Assembly (NCBI GenBank): GCA_002325785.1
Contig: DCSU01000142.1
Span: forward strand, 1-10,657
Direction of reading: 5' to 3'
Length of the DNA stretch: 10,657 bases
DNA from: Bacteroidales bacterium UBA1458
GTDB lineage: Bacteria; Bacteroidota; Bacteroidia; Bacteroidales; VadinHA17
The number at the start of each line of letters is the position of its first letter. Positions within the stretch are counted from its first letter, which is position 1. Position numbers and translations under genes: made by a program. The notes below the pieces were generated by a model. It saw only the letters and a list, made by a program, of their open reading frames with translations, was not told the DNA's origin and searched no databases. This document shows positions 6,835 through 10,657 of this stretch, one piece after another.

Positions 6835-6873
6835 AATTTGTAAAATTTAAAACAACTAATTGATATATTGATC

Positions 6874-7962
6874 TTAATGATGTTCCGCTTCAGCTGTGGC
6901 CATCCCGATAAAGAGGGCCGAGAGGAGAGTGAAAACGTATGCCTGAAGGAAGGCCACCAGCAATTCTATACAGTACATGAAAAGTACAAAGAAGATGGAG
7001 ACCGGCGCTACGGCAACCGACTTGAAGATGAAAATGAGCGACACCAGGCTCAGAACAATGATATGTCCGGCAGTGATATTCGCAAAGAGACGGATCATCA
7101 GGGCGAAAGGCTTGGAAAAGAGCCCGATGACCTCAATGGGTATCATAATGGGTAACAGCCAGACCGGGACACCCGGTGCGGCAAAAACATGCCGCCAGTG
7201 TGATCTGTTGCCACTGATTTGCGTGATGAGGAATGTGAATAGTGCCAGCACAAATGTGACGTTGACGTTACCAGTCACATTGGCGCCAAAGGGAAAGACG
7301 GGCACCAGACCCAGGAGATTGTTCACAAGAATGAAGAAGAATACCGTCAGCAGATAAGGCATGTACTTCGAGTATTTATGCTCACCTATATTGGGGATGG
7401 CAATGTCATCCCTGACAAACAGTATAATGGGTTCAAAAAAACCCTGAAGACCGCGCGGGGCGCTGATACCGGTCTTCTTGTATGACCTTGCCATGGCTAT
7501 CATAAGCCAGAGCAATATCAACGCGGCTACAAACATACCAAAGATGGCCTTGGTTATTGAAAAGTCCAGCGGAGGCTTTGTGCCGTCATGATGCCCCTCT
7601 TTGTCAACCCTTACAATCTTTCCGGCATAACTCCCCTCATGGGCAATGGCATAACCAAGATGACTATGGCCGTGAGCAAGCAACCGCGAGGAGAAAATGT
7701 GCAGACCCGACGCCTTGTCGTAAATAATCACAGGAAGATAAACGGCTACCTCGCTGCTGTCTTTTTTTGTAAGAATGTGCCATTCATGTGAGTCTGCCAC
7801 ATGCTCCATGATGAAAGAACTGGCATCAAACTCATCATCGTTTCCGTGTGATTTCTTATCCTCCTCCCCACTGCCGGACGAGAGTGCCGGAACAGTTCCA
7901 GCCATTAGTCCGAGTATCAGGAGTAGAACATATAAATACCTGGTTTTCAAGCTAATTGTCAT
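6874..7962 (-). CDS. atpB: F1Fo ATP synthase a subunit with long secreted N-terminal extension
   Basis: The a subunit forms the stator ion channel against the c-ring. The protein has 362 residues, far more than the roughly 270 of E. coli. The catalytic core is intact: Arg291 in FALMIRLFANITAGH is the essential arginine, and the last helix has Glu333 and Gln340 in CIELLVAFLQAY. Core membrane segments are at about 136-157, 202-222, 233-250, 266-287, 297-318 and 322-352. The first 27 or so residues look like a signal peptide (LYVLLLILGLMAGTVPA), followed by about 100 hydrophilic residues with 11 histidines, predicted to face the periplasm. Such extensions are typical of Bacteroidota a subunits; their role is unknown to me. 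The ATG overlaps the stop codon of the preceding gene by one base (TAATG). Confidence 0.96.
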   Translation of the reverse strand: MTISLKTRYLYVLLLILGLMAGTVPALSSGSGEEDKKSHGNDDEFDASSFIMEHVADSHEWHILTKKDSSEVAVYLPVIIYDKASGLHIFSSRLLAHGHSHLGYAIAHEGSYAGKIVRVDKEGHHDGTKPPLDFSITKAIFGMFVAALILLWLMIAMARSYKKTGISAPRGLQGFFEPIILFVRDDIAIPNIGEHKYSKYMPYLLTVFFFILVNNLLGLVPVFPFGANVTGNVNVTFVLALFTFLITQISGNRSHWRHVFAAPGVPVWLLPIMIPIEVIGLFSKPFALMIRLFANITAGHIIVLSLVSLIFIFKSVAVAPVSIFFVLFMYCIELLVAFLQAYVFTLLSALFIGMATAEAEHH

Positions 7963-8354
7963 TATACAGATCTCCTTTTCAGGACACTGAAGATTGTAAG
8001 AAATACAAAAACAGTAAACGCCAAATATAGGATAAAAAACAATATTACTGAACCGGCCTGGTTGTTTTTAAAGATTGCCAAAAACAGCAGGGCAAGAACA
8101 AAGGAGAGCAGCATCTTAACTCCCAGAGCCATAAATGTTATAAACACACTTTTTTCCGGTGCGGATTGCTGACCCTTAAAAAATATTAAAAGTGAGATGA
8201 AGGCGGTAAGGGCGAATCCTCCGGTGAGAATCAGGGCGCTGACGGGGTTGATCAGGGAAGGAAGGATGGTGCTGAATCCGATGACCAGCAGAGCCATCAT
8301 CAGGAAGAGAATGAGAAGAATAAAATATTGTTTTTTGGCCCTGGGGGTAAACAT
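7962..8354 (-). CDS. AtpI-like four-helix membrane protein of the ATP synthase operon
   Basis: This 130-residue, very hydrophobic protein has four predicted membrane helices at about 9-31, 38-60, 69-95 and 100-124, with a basic N-terminus (FTPRAKKQ) and basic C-terminus (LKRRSV). Its position directly before atpB, size and four-helix topology match the ATP synthase I-chain (AtpI) group, whose members assist c-ring assembly or divalent-cation handling in other bacteria. Sequence conservation in this group is low, so the call rests mainly on position and topology. It starts one base after the atpZ-like stop (TAAAATG), and its own stop overlaps the atpB start (TAATG), so its translation is likely coupled to both. 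It could also be annotated as a hypothetical protein. Confidence 0.75.
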   Translation of the reverse strand: MFTPRAKKQYFILLILFLMMALLVIGFSTILPSLINPVSALILTGGFALTAFISLLIFFKGQQSAPEKSVFITFMALGVKMLLSFVLALLFLAIFKNNQAGSVILFFILYLAFTVFVFLTIFSVLKRRSV

Positions 8355-8355
8355 T

Positions 8356-8607
8356 TTATTTGTGTTTAAGGGCCTCCTTTATTATGAGCCACATAGCGGC
8401 GGCAACCCCCAGCAGTGACAGTATCACGGTCAGCCATGGTTCTGTGCCTGCCCATTTATCAAGTTTAACTCCGCCCAGTGAACAAAGAATAATTATAACC
8501 GCCATTTGTATAGCGATGGTGCTGTAGCGGGAATAGGCCGGGAGGCCCTCCTGTACGTTATTTTTCTCCTTCTTTGGATCTGGCTGTTGTTGCTCCTCCA
8601 TTGTCAC
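8356..8607 (-). CDS. atpZ: AtpZ/AtpI-family protein
   Basis: The 83-residue protein has a charged N-terminus (EEQQQPDPKKEKN) and two membrane helices at about 29-47 and 58-77. The link between them reads LGGVKLDKWAGTEPWLTV, matching the G-G-x-x-LD-x-x-x-G-T-x-PW pattern of the AtpZ/AtpI family. In Bacillus, AtpZ and AtpI have been linked to magnesium or calcium uptake serving the ATP synthase; here the role is inferred from family and position. The start at 8607 overlaps the bactofilin 3' end by 50 bases in a different frame. A second ATG two codons later (8601) would shorten this to 44 bases, but no start avoids the overlap without losing the conserved region's lead-in. It is followed after one base by the AtpI-like gene. 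Confidence 0.85.
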   Translation of the reverse strand: MTMEEQQQPDPKKEKNNVQEGLPAYSRYSTIAIQMAVIIILCSLGGVKLDKWAGTEPWLTVILSLLGVAAAMWLIIKEALKHK

Positions 8608-8950
8608 CCTCTTTCATGGCACAGTTACCTGTAAAGACAGCTCCCGGCTCAATAGACAACTTGGCTGTTATTATGGTGCCGCTGATCTTTGAGGAAGCCT
8701 TCAGGTTAAGAAGCTGTGAAACGGTTATTTTGCCGTCAATCAGTCCTGACACCTCAGAGTTTTTGCACTCCACCTCGCCCTTGACGCGACCGGTTGGACC
8801 AATGACCACCTTTCCTTTTGTGATCATATTACCGTTAAGGACGCCGTCAATCCGGACATCGCCGGATGATTTGATATCGCCCGTAATTTCTGTACCCTGA
8901 CTTATAAGGTTGACTGCCGTTCCGTTGTCTGTCTCCATGATTTTTGCCAT
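8558..8950 (-). CDS. Bactofilin (polymer-forming cytoskeletal protein)
   Basis: This 130-residue protein has a single bactofilin domain at about 13-112, recognised by the right-handed beta-helix pattern of short repeats with glycine turns and alternating hydrophobics: GTEITGDIKSSG, VRIDGVLNG, KVVIGPTGRVKGEV, SEVSGLIDGKITV, SKISGTIITAKLSI. Flanking tails are short and polar. Bactofilins assemble without nucleotides into filaments that scaffold cell-wall or envelope machinery. No membrane-targeting helix is obvious. It is the first gene after the predicted promoter and leads into atpZ with a 50-base overlap, so its hydrophilic C-terminal tail (residues about 114-130) is encoded by DNA that also encodes the AtpZ N-terminus. 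An alternative start is Met5 at 8938. Function in this operon is unknown. Confidence 0.93.
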   Translation of the reverse strand: MAKIMETDNGTAVNLISQGTEITGDIKSSGDVRIDGVLNGNMITKGKVVIGPTGRVKGEVECKNSEVSGLIDGKITVSQLLNLKASSKISGTIITAKLSIEPGAVFTGNCAMKEGDNGGATTARSKEGEK

Positions 8951-8997
8951 AGTGAAATTTGTTTGTTCCCTTTATTTCCCTGAATTTAATTAACCCA

Positions 8998-9032
8998 CAA
9001 ATATAAAAAGTATTGTGCCTGGCGAATAAAAA
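8998..9032 (-). promoter_or_regulatory. Bacteroidota-type promoter ahead of the bactofilin-ATP synthase cluster
   Basis: On the minus strand, 9005-8998 reads TATATTTG, an exact match to the TAnnTTTG -7 element of Bacteroidota. A T-rich block (TTTTTATT, 9032-9025) ends 19 bases upstream, at the right spacing for the -33 element but without the usual TTTG. Transcription would begin near 8990, giving a leader of about 40 bases before the bactofilin ATG. The rest of this 112-base gap (8951-9062) shows no strong terminator after fabH. Motif seen; activity inferred. Confidence 0.6.
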
Positions 9033-9062
9033 GAGCGCTGAAATAGCAATCTCTCTCCTCTC

Positions 9063-10070
9063 TTACTTTCCGGGGAGGGGGTCATAGGCCCACTTCAGCC
9101 ATATGCTTCCCCATGTAAAGCCTCCGCCAAAGGATGCCAGAATAAGGTTATCGCCTTTTCTGAGCCTGCTCTCGAACTCCCAAATGCAGAGGGGTATGGT
9201 TGCGGCGGTGGTATTGCCGTAATTCTGTATGTTGATCATCACCTTCTCAGGTGGCAGTCCCATCCTTCTGCCGGTGGCGTCAATTATTCTGAGGTTGGCC
9301 TGGTGTGGCACCAGCCAGGCGATGTCATCTGGCCGGAGGTGGTTCTTTTCCATGATCTCCGCTGCCACGTCGGCCATGTTTACTACGGCAAATTTGAAGA
9401 CGGCCTGGCCCTCCTGGTAGAGGAAGTGTTCGCGTCCGCCCACTGTTTCATGAGATGCGGGCCTGAGTGACCCTCCTGCCTTCAGGTGAAGGTATTTCCT
9501 TCCTGATCCGTCAACCTTGAAGATATGGTCCATGATGCCATGTTCTTCCTCTGTGGGTTCAAGAAGTACAGCACCGGCGGCATCACCGAAGAGGGTGCAT
9601 GTGGTGCGGTCGGTATAGTCAGTGATGGATGACATTTTGTCTGCGCCAACGACGATGACCTTCTTATATCTTCCCGATTCCACGTATGCAGCCGCTGTCT
9701 GAAGAGCAAACAGGAATCCAGAGCATGCAGCGGCCAAGTCAAAACTGAATGCGTTTTTTATTCCAACCTTGTCGCAGATGATATTTGCGGTTGCCGGAAA
9801 GGCCATGTCAGGTGTTACAGTTGCGCAGATCAGCAGATCAACCTCGTCAGGGGAGGTGTTTGTCTTCTCCAGCAGGCCCCTCACTGCCGGCTCACCCAGA
9901 TCGGAAGTGCCCTTGCCTTCGCCCTTTAGAATACGTCTCTCTTTGATGCCGACGCGTTGCATTATCCACTCGTCAGTGGTATCCACCATGGTGGAGAGCT
10001 CCTGGTTGGTGAGGCGGTATTCCGGCACCCACGCATTGATCCCTGTAACTGCTGCTCTTATTTTTGTCAT
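9063..10070 (-). CDS. fabH: Beta-ketoacyl-ACP synthase III (FabH)
   Basis: This 335-residue cytosolic enzyme starts type II fatty-acid synthesis by condensing an acyl-CoA with malonyl-ACP. The Cys-His-Asn triad is complete: Cys116 in DLAAACSGFLFAL, His256 in LVPHQANLRIID, and Asn286 in NYGNTTAA. The N-terminal TTDEWIMQRVGIKERR motif (31-46) and the C-terminal FGGGFTWGS motif (314-322) are also typical, and the length fits FabH (about 320-335). Its ATG overlaps the plsX stop codon in an ATGA arrangement, so translation is probably coupled. PlsX and FabH adjacency is widespread in bacteria. The acyl-CoA preference (straight or branched, as commonly seen in Bacteroidota lipids) cannot be read from the sequence by eye. 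Confidence 0.97.
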   Translation of the reverse strand: MTKIRAAVTGINAWVPEYRLTNQELSTMVDTTDEWIMQRVGIKERRILKGEGKGTSDLGEPAVRGLLEKTNTSPDEVDLLICATVTPDMAFPATANIICDKVGIKNAFSFDLAAACSGFLFALQTAAAYVESGRYKKVIVVGADKMSSITDYTDRTTCTLFGDAAGAVLLEPTEEEHGIMDHIFKVDGSGRKYLHLKAGGSLRPASHETVGGREHFLYQEGQAVFKFAVVNMADVAAEIMEKNHLRPDDIAWLVPHQANLRIIDATGRRMGLPPEKVMINIQNYGNTTAATIPLCIWEFESRLRKGDNLILASFGGGFTWGSIWLKWAYDPLPGK

Positions 10071-10657
10071 GCTCCGATTGCCTCCTTGATCTTTCCGGCA
10101 AGGTCGGCATGTACCACATCACGTGTCTGTAGTATCATATTCATAATTGCTGTCCGGTTTGAGATGCCGTGGCCAACCACGACATTTTCGTTGATGCCGA
10201 CCACCGGCGTACCCCCTACAACCTCAAAGTTCAGTCTGTCAAAAAAGCTGTCCCTGATGCCTTTAGCCTTAGCCACCGCATAAAACTTCTCTGCCATTTT
10301 CAGGACCACGTTACCGACAAAACCGTCACAGACGATTACATCGGTCATCTCATCGGTAAAGAGGTGATGTCCTTCAATGTTGCCTTTGAAATTTAAATCG
10401 CTGCTTTCCTTCAGGAGTTCATAGGCAGCCTTTACGGCTGAAGAGCCCTTTGATTCCTCCGCGCCAATATTGAGAAGTCCGACCACCGGGTTTTTTACGC
10501 CAAGTACATATTTTGCGTATACCGATCCAAGCATACCGTACTGCAGGAGGACATCCGGCTTGCTGTCAGGGTTGATACCCACGTCGAGTATTACTGAAGA
10601 TTTTCCGTTGACATTGGGCATGAGAGCTGCCAGGGCGGGTCTGAAGACACCGGGGAT
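10067..10657 (-). CDS. plsX: Phosphate acyltransferase PlsX, C-terminal part (5' end outside window)
   Basis: PlsX converts acyl-ACP to acyl-phosphate, which PlsY then uses to acylate glycerol-3-phosphate, starting phospholipid synthesis at the membrane. The reading frame is open to the window edge and adds 12 codons (IPGVFRPALAAL) before the Met at 10621, so that Met is internal and not a start. The visible 196 residues include the RPALAALMP motif, ILDVGINPD, GLLNIGAEESKGS, FKGNIEGHHLF and DVIVCDGFVGNVVLK, all typical of PlsX. The family length is about 310-340, so over a hundred N-terminal residues are missing. The stop codon TGA overlaps the fabH start by four bases. In many bacteria rpmF lies upstream, but that region is not visible. 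Confidence 0.95.
   Translation of the reverse strand: MPGVFRPALAALMPNVNGKSSVILDVGINPDSKPDVLLQYGMLGSVYAKYVLGVKNPVVGLLNIGAEESKGSSAVKAAYELLKESSDLNFKGNIEGHHLFTDEMTDVIVCDGFVGNVVLKMAEKFYAVAKAKGIRDSFFDRLNFEVVGGTPVVGINENVVVGHGISNRTAIMNMILQTRDVVHADLAGKIKEAIGA

Noticed and set aside
6835..6873. Weak promoter-like TAAATTTT upstream of atpE
   Set aside because: It lacks the final G of TAnnTTTG and has no properly spaced -33 element. AT-rich gaps produce such matches by chance.
9025..9062. Possible terminator after fabH (AGAG and CTCT followed by TTTTT)
   Set aside because: The stem is only four base pairs with a long loop. The T-rich block is better explained as the -33 region of the downstream promoter.
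10067..10621. A complete 184-residue PlsX-like gene starting at 10621
   Set aside because: The frame continues upstream to the window edge with conserved PlsX sequence (RPALAAL), so the Met at 10621 is internal and the gene is cut by the window, not short.

Overview
The window is a stretch of a Bacteroidota chromosome, most likely a Bacteroidales or Marinilabiliales-like lineage. Every gene lies on the minus strand, so transcription runs from high to low coordinates. The taxonomic call rests on several traits: a TAnnTTTG-type promoter element, a bactofilin-atpZ-small membrane protein lead-in to the ATP synthase genes, an a subunit with a long secreted N-terminal extension, an extra segment in the beta subunit, a one-domain epsilon subunit, and few recognisable Shine-Dalgarno sequences. 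No mobile elements, tRNAs, rRNAs or CRISPR arrays are visible.

Layout in transcription order. (1) 10657-9063: the 3' part of plsX overlaps fabH by four bases; both act in phospholipid and fatty-acid initiation. (2) 9062-8951: a 112-base intergenic region with a good Bacteroidota promoter match, probably the main promoter for everything downstream. (3) 8950-7962: a bactofilin, an AtpZ-like protein and an AtpI-like membrane protein, tightly packed or overlapping. (4) 7962-2968: atpB, atpE, atpF, atpH, atpA and atpG, giving the Fo sector followed by most of F1. A perfect 11-bp stem-loop separates atpE from atpF. (5) 2956-1982: a short-chain isoprenyl diphosphate synthase gene inserted between atpG and atpD. 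(6) 1906-128: atpD and atpC complete the F1 sector. (7) 122-1: the first 40 codons of a group II pyridoxal-phosphate amino-acid decarboxylase, five bases after atpC.

Together the genes encode a complete F1Fo ATP synthase (a, b, c, alpha, beta, gamma, delta, epsilon) plus two accessory membrane proteins. The c subunit has a proton-type binding site. The subunit order is the classical I-B-E-F-H-A-G-D-C order, interrupted only by the prenyl synthase gene. Many Bacteroidota instead keep atpD-atpC apart from the rest.

Most of the window is ordinary housekeeping sequence, and I found no convincing new multi-gene system. The points worth a second look are the prenyl synthase insertion, the decarboxylase fused to the operon's end, the bactofilin/atpZ overlap, the atpE-atpF stem-loop, and the lineage-specific extensions and losses in the a, beta and epsilon subunits.
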